Of a stretch of 64,000 bases of DNA, positions 54,560 through 64,000 are shown piece after piece. The stretch comes from Antedon mediterranea (Eukaryota; Echinodermata; Crinoidea; Comatulida; Antedonidae). Made by a program: the position numbers and the translations under genes. The notes under the pieces were generated by a model. The model made no database searches and was not told the DNA's origin. It was given only the letters and a program-made list of their open reading frames with translations. Each line of letters begins with the position of its first letter. Position 1 is the stretch's first letter. The stretch spans positions 29,060,288 to 29,124,287 of the forward strand of contig NC_092676.1 in the NCBI RefSeq assembly GCF_964355755.1. Direction: 5' to 3'.

Positions 54560-56035
54560 GAATTCCAAACAGTTCCGTCTGAGTTAGCCTGACAACTTAC
54601 TTCCAATCAGAAGTTCCTTTTTGGTGTTGAGAGGTCTGATTTACTTCCAAACAGTTCCACATGAGTTAGCCCGACAACTTACTTCCAATCAGAAGTTCCT
54701 TTTTGGTGTTGAAAGGTCTGATACAACTTACTTCCAAACAGTTCCGTCTGAGTTAATTTGACAACTTACTTCCAATTAGAAGTTCCTTTTTGGTGTTGAG
54801 AGGTCTGATACAACTTACTTCCAAACAGTTCCACATGAGTTAGCCTGACAACTTACTTCCAATCAGAAGTTCCTTTTTGGTGTTGAAAGGTCTGATACAA
54901 CTAACTTCCAAACAGTTCCACATGAGTTAGCCCGACAACTTACTTCCAATCAGAAGTTCCTTTTTGGTGTTGAAAGGTCTGATACAACTTACTTCCAAAC
55001 AGTTCCACATGAGTTAGCCCGACAACTTACTTCCAATCAGAAGTTCCTTTTTGGTGTTGAAAGGTCTGATACAACTTACTTCCAAACAGTTCCACATGAG
55101 TTAGCCCGACAACTTACTTCCAATCAGAAGTTCCTTTTTGGTGTTGAGAGGTCTGATACAACTTACTTCCAAACAGTTCCACATGAGTTAGCCCGACAAC
55201 TTACTTCCAATCAGAAGTTCCTTTTTTGTGTTGAGAGGTCTGATACAACTTACTTCCAAACAGTTCCACATGAGTTAGCCCGACAACTTACTTCCAATCA
55301 GAAGTTCCTTTTTGGTGTTGAGAGGTCTGATACAACTTACTTCCAAACAGTTCCACATGAGTTAGCCCGACAACTTACTTCCAATCAGAAGTTCCTTTTT
55401 GGTGTTGAGAGGTCTGATACAACTTACTTCCAAACAGTTCCACATGAGTTAGCCCGACAACTTACTTCCAATCAGAAGTTCCTTTTTGGTGTTGAGAGGT
55501 CTGATACAACTTACTTCCAAACAGTTCCACATGAGTTAGCCTGACAACTTACTTCCAATCAGAAGTTCCTTTTTGGTGTTGAGAGGTCTGATACAACTTA
55601 CTTCCAAACAGTTCCACATGAGTTAGCCCGACAACTTACTTCCAATCAGAAGTTTCTTTTTAGTGTTGAGAGGTCTGATACAACTTACTTCCAAACAGTT
55701 CCGTCTGAGTTAATTTGACAACTTACTTCCAATTAGAAGTTCCTTTTTGGTGTTGAGAGGTCTGATACAACTTACTTCCAAACAGTTCCACATGAGTTAG
55801 CCCGACAACTTACTTCCAATCAGAAGTTCCTTTTTGGTGTTGAGAGGTCTGATACAACTTACTTCCAAACAGTTCCGTCTGAGTTAGTCTGACAATACTA
55901 CAAATCAGAAGTTCCTTTTTGGTGTTGAAACTGAGTTAGCCTCACAACTTGCTTCCAATCAGAAGATCTTTGGTGTTGAAAAGTTTTAAACAGCTTATTT
56001 CCAATCAGAAGATCCTTTTTGGTGTTAAGTTCCGT
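54560..56035. repeat. Tandem array, period 87 bp, about 15 copies plus degenerate end
   Basis: Same family as 50858-51655. Most units here carry 'ccacatgagttagcccgac' in place of 'ccgtctgagttaatttgac', with a few of the other type interspersed. The last 150 bp, towards GPCR 3, are degenerate. It fills most of the spacer between GPCR 2 and GPCR 3. Confidence 0.93.
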
Positions 56036-56152
56036 CTGATGATGAATTAGTCTTTACTTATATACAATACAATAGGAGGCCCACTGGTTACATGACGCAC
56101 TATTATTTATTAAATTAATAGATGGCTCTGTAAATGTGTTGCTACTTTCAGT

Positions 56153-57052
56153 CTATATTTGTCCACAACAAGTTATTTCGTGAATTGCTTTTCTGAAATC
56201 TGTAAGTCGAAACCAGTAAATAATTGGATTAATGAGAGAATTACATGTCATTAAAACGTAGCTGAAATAAAATATAGTCACAGTTTGTATATTAATATCA
56301 TAAATAGTGTCTTTAAATATCATAACAATGTTTGTGAAACAAATTATGCCCCACGTCAAGATGAACACACCGACAATAATCGAAAATGTTTTTAACATTT
56401 TATTCGATTTATCTAATGTATGCCTAGATAGTGGAATATTGCTCCTATTGTGCCGGATACTTCTGTAAATTGCTATATAAAGGGCTGTATTTAACACAAT
56501 ATACGTTGATACAAGTAACGGAAAGCAGAAGATGCACTCGTCGACAAAATTGAGAAAAATGAACATGAATATGAATTGGCCAATAACCGTACTGATTACA
56601 GTTATAGTGCAAGTTTTCTTGGTGACAATAAGATGATATTTCATCGGTGCCAAAACGAGTGCGATATAACGGTCAATATCGATACATGCAATAGAACTAA
56701 TAGCTATTAAAAACATTGCATGTGATAGAAATCAGAAAAGGCATAAATTATTATTGTCTTTTGAAATTAGTTCGAAAAGCACAATGTAAAATATAGAACC
56801 CATAGCGTCAGCGACAGCTAACAAACTTATAAAGACATTCTGTTTCTTGCGAAGTTTCTTCGTTGAACAAATTAACAATACAACCACACTGTTTGTCAGA
56901 AATGATATAAAACAAAAACCGTAGAATATCGGTAACGCGTAAAGAAAGAACGGTTCGGTATTTAAGATTATTTGAAATGAATTATTACGCGAAAGTACGA
57001 GTAAAGACAACTCACAAGTACTATCAAGCATGTTTACAAACGCCTTCAACAA
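56153..57052 (-). pseudogene. Rhodopsin-like GPCR, cluster member 3, one in-frame stop
   Basis: Reading through from ATG at 57052 to TAG at 56153 gives one 300-codon frame broken only by TGA at 56732-56734 (codon 107), at the start of TM3. No frameshift is present. On either side the sequence is a normal family member: TKKLRKKQNVFISLLAVADA before, and IDIDRYIALVLAPMKYH, SLINPIIYWFRL after. Membrane segments and NPIIY are intact, so the loss is recent, or the stop is polymorphic or a sequence error. The spacing to the window's other members is regular. Confidence 0.85.
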
Positions 57053-57457
57053 ACTTTTAATAAAATAACGTTATTCTCACTTAAAAGTCTCCTGTGTTCT
57101 TTGTTGTGTCTCTGCCTTTTTCTATGCTGTATGTAATAAATGTTTATAATATGCCTACCGCGTAACTCCGACTAAATACTTAAGAAAACATGTCGAGTTG
57201 CGTCAACTAAAATCAGATCGCAGAAATTTATCTATAAGTTGTTGAATCCGTTATACGTTATTACTAATGTCTAATATTACTTGATGTTGCGTACATCGCG
57301 TGTTACAAACTTGATATGACACTTTTTCTAATTGACAGCCTTAATTAACATTAATATACCATGTCAAATATTGATCTACGATTACTAAAAAGTTTAGTAA
57401 TCAAATTATACTTTAATGTTACAAACGACAGAATAAAGCAACGAACGCCATTCATCT

Positions 57458-57593
57458 TAAAGCTTGGTTAACGCAATATAAGTGATTTGACCAATCACAA
57501 GCGATGGATTATTCGAACTGTGGCTTGTCAATGGTCAACTAGTTTGCGTTGCGCTACGTCCTTGCATTGCGTCGCTAGTTTGAACCACGCTTA
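57458..57593. mobile_element. MITE-like repeat, 'taaagcttggtt' family, copy 1
   Basis: Begins 'ttaaagcttggtt' and ends 'tgaaccacgctta', an imperfect inverted pair. The core holds 'gatggattattcgaactgtg' and 'aatggtcaactagtttgcgt', shared with copies at 58358 and 63634. Confidence 0.6.
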
Positions 57594-58007
57594 CCGAGTC
57601 CAAATTATTGTTTTCTTAAGGTTCACACAATCTATACAGCGAATAGATTAGGATGAAGATTATTAAAACAGTTTGAGTGACGTTTTAATCACAGCAATTG
57701 TTGTAATGTAAAAACAACAGTTTTGATTAGCACTAACAAGTGTTTTAATATCATGCGTTTCTTACAGGCTACCAAGTAAATAAAAAATTATGGGTCTAAG
57801 GCAGTCTAGTTATTTGTGTTCGTTACTCCCAACACAAATCACAATTCATTATCTAGTTTTAATATAATAACTCTATGGTGTTCGTTATAACACGTTATAT
57901 TATAATATTGGGGTCTCATGGCGCCAATAGATAATCTAAAATATCAACAACAAAACATTAATATTACTAATAATCAACCCTTATTATTATACATGCTTTC
58001 AAATCGT

Positions 58008-58212
58008 ATGGCGCGCCGAAGTGTCATTTATTCGGAAATAAAGATATCTTAGTTTTTAATAGAGATATCTTAGTTTTTAATAGAGATATCTTAGTTTTAA
58101 ATAGAGATAAATCTATTTAAAACTAAGATATCTCTATTTAAAACTAAGATATCTCTATTAAAAACTAAGATATCTGTCTATTGCTTGAATAAATGACAGC
58201 TTGGCGCGCCAT
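58008..58212. repeat. 205-bp near-perfect palindrome built of inverted 21-bp repeats
   Basis: Outer arms 'atggcgcgccgaagtgtcat' and its inverted partner at 58193-58212 enclose three direct copies of 'agatatcttagtttttaata', a short loop near 58106, then three inverted copies. It would fold into one long hairpin of about 90 bp. No coding capacity. Confidence 0.9.
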
Positions 58213-58357
58213 AATATCGTCACTATTTTGTGTAAACCGTCCTGCTGCTTCCACTTCAAACCTATAATCCGTTTTTATACATTCTTATCTGAGTCTTATT
58301 TCTTATTTTATTTCAAAACCCAACCAACAGCAAATCACCAATAACTTAATTATTAAG

Positions 58358-58470
58358 ACCCAACGCAGGAGACGAGGTACGTAAGCGTAACGCAAGTAAT
58401 TTGACCAATCACAGCGATGGATTATTCGAACTGTCGCTTGCCATTAGTCAACTCGCTTGCGCTGCATGGC
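58358..58470. mobile_element. MITE-like repeat, 'taaagcttggtt' family, copy 2 (core)
   Basis: Shares 'atttgaccaatcacagcgat' and 'ggattattcgaactgtcgct' with copy 1, but its termini are diverged. Confidence 0.5.
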
Positions 58471-58492
58471 GTGTCCAAGATGTATGCTTTGC

Positions 58493-58620
58493 TTCAGATT
58501 TCAGATTCAGATTCCACATTTAATTTTATTTGCCAATTTAAAATGGAAAAGTATGGGTACATTTTCAACATTAAAATCTAAAATGTATATTAATAAAATT
58601 ATTACGTTTTAACAAATATT
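58493..58620 (-). mobile_element. LINE-like 3' end fragment, second copy
   Basis: Shares 'attttatttgccaatttaaa' and 'tctaaaatgtatatt' with 25072-25180, with a GAATCT tail at the 58493 end. Confidence 0.45.
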
Positions 58621-58883
58621 TAAACATACTATATTATTTTAAAACAATCAATATTTTAAAACAGACATGAAATACCACAGGAATACAATATTTTAAAAGC
58701 AACACATAAGAACACCAAAAATACTATAAACATTACTTTATACTGGTTCCAATAATTAGTTAAAATATGCAGCAAAACTGTTAAAAAAAATAAAATTATG
58801 AGATTATTCACTAGCTATATATTATTAATATTATACGTAACATACAATATATTGTGTCAAATCAACACATTGTCATCTGACGT

Positions 58884-59900
58884 CTAAGTACGTATCTTGC
58901 AAAACATTGCTTTAACAGCTTTTTTGAATTCAGTAAGTCTAAACCAATAAATTATCGGATTAGCGAGAGTATTTATTGTCATGAAAAACAGAGAAAAATA
59001 GAACATCATGATAGATAATGAACCATCTGAAGTGCGAGCCGTCGAGGCGATGCTAGCTGCTGCTATACACTTATATAACTCCAGAGTACAAAGGTAAAAT
59101 GTAACCGATAATTTTTATCTAATTTTAACAATTTTTAGCCTCTTAACTTTTTGTGTGTGTTTTTGTAAATTGTATTTTATATTTTTGTATTTTGCCAGTT
59201 TTCAAATCACATTTCTGTTTTTTAAATGGACAATAAAGTATATATGACTATGACTATGATTATGACTATGAACCAAATCCAATTGTCAAATCAGAAATCA
59301 TCACAATTAGGCAAAAATGTTCTTAACATTTTTTTGGACTTTGTTCGCGTCGTGCGCGGAATGCTGTTCCTATGGTTACTGATACTTCTGTAAATCGCGA
59401 TATATAACGCAGTGTTAATAATCAGATATAGCAAATATAACAGAGGTAAATATGGAATACCTACTTTAGCTACAATTATCTGGATTACTATGACTGCTAT
59501 AACCGAAAATACACAAGTTTTCTTAGTAACTATAATATGATATTTCATCGGCGCATACACAAGTGCGATATACATGCAGTTGATGAAATTGACACTAACA
59601 TTTGATTGATATAGTTAATACAATGAAAGTGTACTCATAGTACAATAACCTTATTGTCAAAAATAAATAGGTTAGAATAATACAGATTGAAGATGTGGCA
59701 TCGGCGAATGCTAGCAAACTGATGAAAACGTTCTGTTTCTTACGAAGTCCCTTCCTGGTCATAATCAGTATGAGAATGAACGAATTTGCTACGAATGAGA
59801 CCGCACATAACGTGTACAGAAGCGGCAACCCGTATACAAAAATCGTATAAGAGTTTAAAACATTGAAGAAATAATCGAGACGGGTAATATTGCCAATCAT
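58884..59900 (-). pseudogene. Rhodopsin-like GPCR, cluster member 4, decayed
   Basis: Start at 59900 (MIGNITRLDYFFNVLN..) through TM1-TM2 (RKGLRKKQNVFISLLAFADA) is intact. Then at about 59576-59600 a frameshift and a short deletion remove the IAIDR of the DRY motif, leaving SSTAC next to YIALVYAPMKYH. A one-base change near 59315 shifts frame in TM6, and about 200 bp of foreign sequence (59075-59275) interrupts the receptor. The 3' end is again recognisable: TLANPIIYWFRLTEFKKAV to a stop at 58884. The damage is enough to rule out a working receptor. Confidence 0.85.
59075..59275 (+). mobile_element. Retroelement 3' end inserted in GPCR 4
   Basis: The insert ends 'ggacaataaagtatatatga' and then a 'ctatga' microsatellite, typical of a 5'-truncated LINE. 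Exact edges and target duplication are not resolved. Confidence 0.5.
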
Positions 59901-60141
59901 TTTTCTTCTCGTTGTTCCTATATTGTCTGTTTTTATTCCGCGGATGCGAGTATTTTAAAACCATTTTCTTGGCTTACAGTGTTGTAGTCGTCACCATGCC
60001 ATCGAAAATGTCATTGATAATGTTGGTCACGCATCAAAATATGAGATAATATCAATCTCGAGCTAGACATAAAGTTTTGTTCTGAGCATGCGTTTTGCAA
60101 CCGAGATCACATTATAGTGACGCACGTGTTGTGACACACAT

Positions 60142-61017
60142 TTAACTTTGTGTTTGTGATGTTTCTCTGCGGCAGATAATTTCTTTCGCCGCTTTCTTGA
60201 AATCGCTAAGTCGAAACCAGTAAATGATTGGGTTCGCGATCGAGTTAAGAGCCGTACATAAAAGACTAAGATAATATAGTAAGACAGAAGATAAAGTTTG
60301 GTAATTGGAAATGATGAACGTAGCGATGCTGAATATGAATGTTAACCCACAGGCTAAATCAAATATGACCACTATAATGCAGAAAGTTTTAAACATTTTG
60401 TTAGCCTCATCACCCCCTCCGCCGATATGCGTCGATTCCGAAAGCATTCTTCTGTGTTTCTGTATGCTTACGTAAATGACTATATAAAGCACTGTATTGA
60501 TGATCATATAGGTGAGATAAACGACGGACAAACAGATAGAACATTTGAATAACGTAATAGATGCTTGAGTCGTTACAACAAAGATTACGGCGATTGTGCA
60601 AGTTTTCTTGGTGACGATAAGATGATATTTCATCGGCGCCCAAACGAGTGCAATATAACGGTCAATAGCGATACATGCAATAGAACAAATTGATATTAAA
60701 AGTAACGTAGTCATGAAATAGTAAATGTAAATGGTGTAACAGTTCAATAATAAACAGACATACGTCACAACGATAAACGCCGAACTTGTAGCATCAGATA
60801 CAGCTAACAAACTAATAAACACATTGCGCTTCTTACGAAGTTTTTTAGTATATATAATTAAAATTAAAACAAAAATATTTGAAAGAAATGAGGTTATGCA
60901 GATAGCGTAAAGTATTGGTAATGCATACTTAAAGAAAGGCTCAGTGTTAAGAATCAAACTTATTGGTCCTAAGTCTACAGCATCTCGCTTTGCCCTCATT
61001 TTCAACTCATCTGCCAT
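60142..61017 (-). CDS. Rhodopsin-like GPCR, cluster member 5 (intact)
   Basis: Single-exon frame of 291 residues. TM1 has the conserved N (LSNIF), TM2 the D (LLAVSDAT), TM3 ends in CSIACIAIDRYIALVWAPMK with DRY at 119-121, and TM7 has IANPIIYWFRLSDF. TM6 reads FCIIVVIFDLACGLTF, so both the tryptophan and proline of the usual CWxP switch are absent. ICL3 has a glycine-rich stretch (HIGGGGDEANK). The C-terminus is polar (CRRETSQTQS). N-terminal and ICL3 divergence from members 1 and 2 suggests an older duplicate; its ligand is unknown. Confidence 0.92.
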   Translation of the reverse strand: MADELKMRAKRDAVDLGPISLILNTEPFFKYALPILYAICITSFLSNIFVLILIIYTKKLRKKRNVFISLLAVSDATSSAFIVVTYVCLLLNCYTIYIYYFMTTLLLISICSIACIAIDRYIALVWAPMKYHLIVTKKTCTIAVIFVVTTQASITLFKCSICLSVVYLTYMIINTVLYIVIYVSIQKHRRMLSESTHIGGGGDEANKMFKTFCIIVVIFDLACGLTFIFSIATFIISNYQTLSSVLLYYLSLLCTALNSIANPIIYWFRLSDFKKAAKEIICRRETSQTQS

Positions 61018-61578
61018 CCAGATTCCATAAATTAATATCTTGTGATGTCTTCCAAAAGTAAATTTACTATCTCGAAAACTTCATTTTAAATTAGCGTTTG
61101 ATTGATAACAATATACAACGGGGGTAGGTCACGTGTTTACATAATGTCCATTAGATGTATCGCGTTCGTATGTTTTTCATATGTGTTTGTATTGCACTGG
61201 TAATTATTGATAGAAAAATTATAATGAAGTGACACAGTGAAACGAACTAGTTTCTTCATTCCAATTTTGTATACATTGTGATTTAACTTATTACCTAATT
61301 TAAAAATTCTTTTTTTAAATATAAACGTTAACGTTACAGCTAGTAGGCTACTCCTTTTTCATGACAAGGCATCGTGTGTAGGACGCGCGCGCAATAATTA
61401 TTGACAAGTCTATATTATTTTCGCGCGCGCATTAATTATTGACAAGTCTATACCTTCCCCCTCTCTTAATTATGTGTAACAGGCTTATCCTGGTAGCTCC
61501 TTGATTATGATCATTCTTCTTTAAAAAAAATTTAAACTAGGTTTAAATTTGATCAAACCTTATTATATGCACCCGTCT
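61018..61578. other. Intergenic between GPCR 5 and GPCR 6
   Basis: AT-rich. Contains a two-copy repeat of 'aattattgacaagtctata' preceded by CG-alternating runs (61383-61452). Otherwise nothing is seen. Confidence 0.5.
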
Positions 61579-62391
61579 TTAGCCAACTTGAATACAAGCA
61601 AGTTCTTTTGCTGCGTTTCTAAATTGAGTAAGTCGAAACCAGTAGATGATTGGGTTTACAAGAACATTAACAGTCATCAAACATACAACGATGTAAAATA
61701 AAAATTCAGTCGTTGCATCATTTATATAAACGAAAAAAATGATGCTGTGAATTAAAACTGTTAGTCCGTTTGTTACATCAAAACAGACGACTATTTACGC
61801 AAAATGTAACCACCATTTTTTTGCCCTTTTAAAGTTTTTTTGTGGATAAAACACAATCCTTGTTGTTACAAATAGTTTTATAGGTTGTAATATACAGCGT
61901 TGTATTGATAATCATGTAGACCATTGCGGGCATAGCCATTATGAAATATACATCCCTGGCTAAAGCGATGAAGACGGCTTTGGATACTACTGTATAACAG
62001 TGATTACAGCGATTGTGCAAGTTTTCTTGGTTACAATGAGATGATATTTCATCGGCGCCCAAACGAGTGCAATATAACGGTCAATAGCGATACATGCTAT
62101 TGAACATGCTGATATTAATAAACATACGTTTAGGATATAGAATACAAAATAACGATAATATAAATTTGGTGGCAGTGTGACAACCAGTATGCCAAAAACT
62201 GAACTTGACGCATCGGCAAAAGCTAATAATAAACTTACAAAGACGTTCTGTACCCTTCGAAGCTTTTTGGTCGCAAGATTAAAAACAACACGAAACTGTT
62301 AGCGAGAACTGAAAACACACACATCACGTTGAGCAATACAACAATGAATCCATTGAAAAGTTAGATTTAAACTAGTTTTGCTTTCTTCCAT
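61579..62391 (-). pseudogene. Rhodopsin-like GPCR, cluster member 6, decayed
   Basis: Receptor pieces in order on the minus strand: an ATG at 62391, TM1-TM2 remains with frameshifts (KKLRRVQNVFVSLLLAFADA), an intact TM3-ICL2 block (CSIACIAIDRYIALVWAPMK then YHLIVTKKTCTIAVI), a stop shortly after at about 61995, a scrambled TM4-TM6, and a recognisable TM7 end (VNVLVNPIIYWFRLTQF) to TAA at 61579-61581. Several frame breaks mean no full-length product. Confidence 0.82.
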
Positions 62392-62831
62392 TTTCAAAAT
62401 TTCGAAATTCTTAGAAAAAAAAAACCACTTTTAAACTACTAATTGGTTTCTTTCATTTGTTGATCAATTTTGAAATTCTTTGGGGTTTGAAGAACATTAA
62501 AAACGTATACGTCATGAGGCACTGGTCAAGCTGCATCTGAGCATGCCCAGATCAGAATAATCAGTATGCATAAAATCAATATTTTGTGCAATCATGGTGA
62601 TTATAATTTGACACCTAGCAATCACATCTGTTTTTAATTTGTTGTGTCGAAGTATACTCTGCATATTGATATTGCTCTGTAATATTGATGAATATGTGAC
62701 ACATGGATTGTTTATTCTAATTTTGCATACATCACCCAACTTGGAAATATATTTTTTGATAACAACTTAACAAAACAGTAATTAAGGATGCTCCGCCCAC
62801 GTCACGTGACGTATGATGAAGCACGCATTAA

Positions 62832-63569
62832 AGCCTGTTTTCCTGTCGATATCGTTAAGTTGCGTTGAGTTGCGTAAAGTTGCATTGAAAATGGCCAGAT
62901 TCAACGATTTTACAGGAAAAGGGGTAAAAAATCAACGTTACAAATCGTTAAAATCTGAAATCGGAGTTGAAACCAGTTAGTTCAACTTTAACGTTACGAT
63001 CGTTAAAACTGACCAATCAAATGGTCCACAAATTACGTCATTGCATTTTGTGAAAAAATAGGTACACGCTGACAATTCTTAAATTTTTACAACGCGACGA
63101 TGTTTTTCACCTTTTTTGTACACTTTAAAGGTCTGATATTTAAAAAAAAACAAGTGTAAGTCAAATTAAATTATAATATTAAACCAATTAAATTTAATGT
63201 TTGTCTTTGTGTAAGGCTAGATTAAGATATCAACGAAATCATGTCTAAAGGGTCTTTCACACCTGTTCCGGCACGGTTCCGGTCCGGCGAATCGAACATC
63301 AATGTTTCGTTTTCACGCGGCTATGCGCCAATCGATATGTGCGTAGCCGCGTGAAAACGAAACATTGGCGTTCGATTGGATTTTCCGGCGCCACTTCACG
63401 CCCGCGTGTCCCAGCAACGCTCGAAAGAATTAGAACCAAGAAACTATAAACGATCGCGTAAAAATGTGTAAATATTAGCGGTCCGGCTCGATCATCGACA
63501 CCGCTATTTTATTTTCAACTTTAACGATTTTAAACTCAACGCAACTTAACGTCGACAGGAATACAGGCT
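62832..63569. mobile_element. 738-bp inverted-repeat element with TAA target duplication
   Basis: Left end 'agcctgttttcctgtcga' and inverted right end (complement 'agcctgtattcctgtcga') continue with 'gttaagttgcgttgag' on both arms. TAA flanks both ends (62829-62831 and 63570-63572). The centre carries a separate strong hairpin (63302-63366). TWA duplication suggests a non-autonomous PIF/Harbinger-type element. Confidence 0.75.
63302..63366. repeat. Hairpin with about 27-bp arms inside the 738-bp element
   Basis: 'aatgtttcgttttcacgcgg' + 'ctatgcgc' pairs with 'gcgtagccgcgtgaaaacga' + 'aacatt' around a short loop containing 'atcgatat'. Confidence 0.7.
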
Positions 63570-63633
63570 TAATTGACATAATTCAATCTTCCTTGAAAAA
63601 AAAAACAACAATCTTGTTTCTTTCTGATCTTCT

Positions 63634-63785
63634 AAAGCTTGGTTTCCATGACAATATAGGACGCAACGCAATGACGTAGGCCTACTACGCGCAAAGTAGT
63701 AACTTGATCGTCAATATTCGAACTGCGCCCAGCGGTCAACTAGTTGCCTTCCTTGCGTCAAGTGCTAGTAGGAACCACGGTTTAA
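63634..63785. mobile_element. MITE-like repeat, 'taaagcttggtt' family, copy 3
   Basis: Starts 'taaagcttggtttccatgac' and ends 'taggaaccacggttta', better-preserved inverted ends than the other copies, with the shared 'ggtcaactagtt' core. Confidence 0.65.
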
Positions 63786-63928
63786 ACCGTTCCCTCGACT
63801 GCATTTTTTTTTAGTTTTATAATATGATCATCTTTAATTCTTTCCACAATTTAAACTGATCGGTGATTAAATTCGACTTTATAGTAATGGTAGCTACGGT
63901 ACTACTCGTACGCGTAGTACGTTAATGA

Positions 63929-64000
63929 TTAGCCAACTTGAATACAAGCCATTTCCTTCGCTGCTTTTCTAAATTCAGTAAGTCGAAACCAGTAGATGAT
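63929..64000 (-). CDS. Rhodopsin-like GPCR, cluster member 7, C-terminus only (cut by window edge)
   Basis: The minus strand reads IIYWFRLTEFRKAAKEMACI then QVG and TAA at 63929-63931. This is the TM7/helix 8 end of the same family, most like member 6 (shared ACIQVG ending). Whether the rest is intact cannot be seen. Confidence 0.8.
   Translation of the reverse strand: MIYWFRLTEFRKAAKEMACIQVG

Larger units (their letters stand above)
57053..58883. other. Intergenic between GPCR 3 and GPCR 4, rich in small elements
   Basis: Contains two copies of an 'aagcttggtt' MITE-like repeat, a 205-bp palindrome and a LINE-like 3' end. No gene is seen. Confidence 0.55.
62392..63928. other. Intergenic between GPCR 6 and GPCR 7
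   Basis: Contains a 738-bp inverted-repeat element (62832-63569) and a third 'taaagcttggtt' MITE-like copy. No gene is seen. Confidence 0.55.

Noticed and set aside
56732-56750. A frameshift splitting GPCR 3 into two genes
   Set aside because: Both halves are in the same frame; the only break is one TGA codon.

Overview
Eukaryotic, AT-rich metazoan DNA, most likely from an echinoderm. Reasons: intron-rich genes matching animal families (an ORP8-type oxysterol-binding protein and the mitochondrial helicase Twinkle), a tandem cluster of intronless rhodopsin-like GPCRs like the lineage-specific receptor expansions known from sea urchins, many AGGCCTAG words, and dense short inverted-repeat elements and tRNA-derived SINEs. 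Species and class are not determinable by eye.

Layout. (1) 1-555, + strand: last coding exon of a hydrophobic membrane protein I do not recognise. (2) 3419-33800, - strand: a complete ORP5/ORP8-type gene (OSBPL8-like). Nineteen coding exons join in phase to 917 codons plus a stop, with a PH domain, an oxysterol-binding domain with the EQVSHHPP motif and a C-terminal membrane anchor. Further candidate first exons lie at 17.4, 32.1 and 33.8 kb. Its large 5' introns hold a 108-copy 32-bp satellite, several smaller tandem arrays, SINEs and MITEs. (3) 33.8-37.5 kb: intergenic, with no confident gene. (4) 37538-47608, - strand: a complete Twinkle gene (TWNK), 12 exons joining in phase to 679 codons, close to the human length of about 684. 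Its sixth intron holds a tandem array of copies of its own 3' splice site plus the start of exon 7, split by two DNA elements. (5) 47.6-51.8 kb: promoter region, SINEs, degenerate repeats and an 87-bp tandem array. (6) 51856-64000, - strand: seven head-to-tail GPCR loci. Three are intact (51.9, 53.3, 60.1 kb), one has a single in-frame stop (56.2 kb), two are decayed (58.9, 61.6 kb) and one is cut by the window edge (63.9 kb).

How the genes relate. By family knowledge ORP8 works in lipid exchange at ER contact sites and Twinkle in mtDNA replication; nothing here links them functionally. The GPCR cluster looks like a birth-and-death chemoreceptor-type family. Points most worth a second look: the splice-site-derived arrays in TWNK and OSBPL8, the Twinkle zinc-binding cysteines that human Twinkle lacks, and the GPCR cluster with its conserved DRY/ICL2 block and its 87-bp arrays.

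Exon joins were worked out by hand from splice signals, reading phase and family similarity; no alignment or RNA evidence was available.
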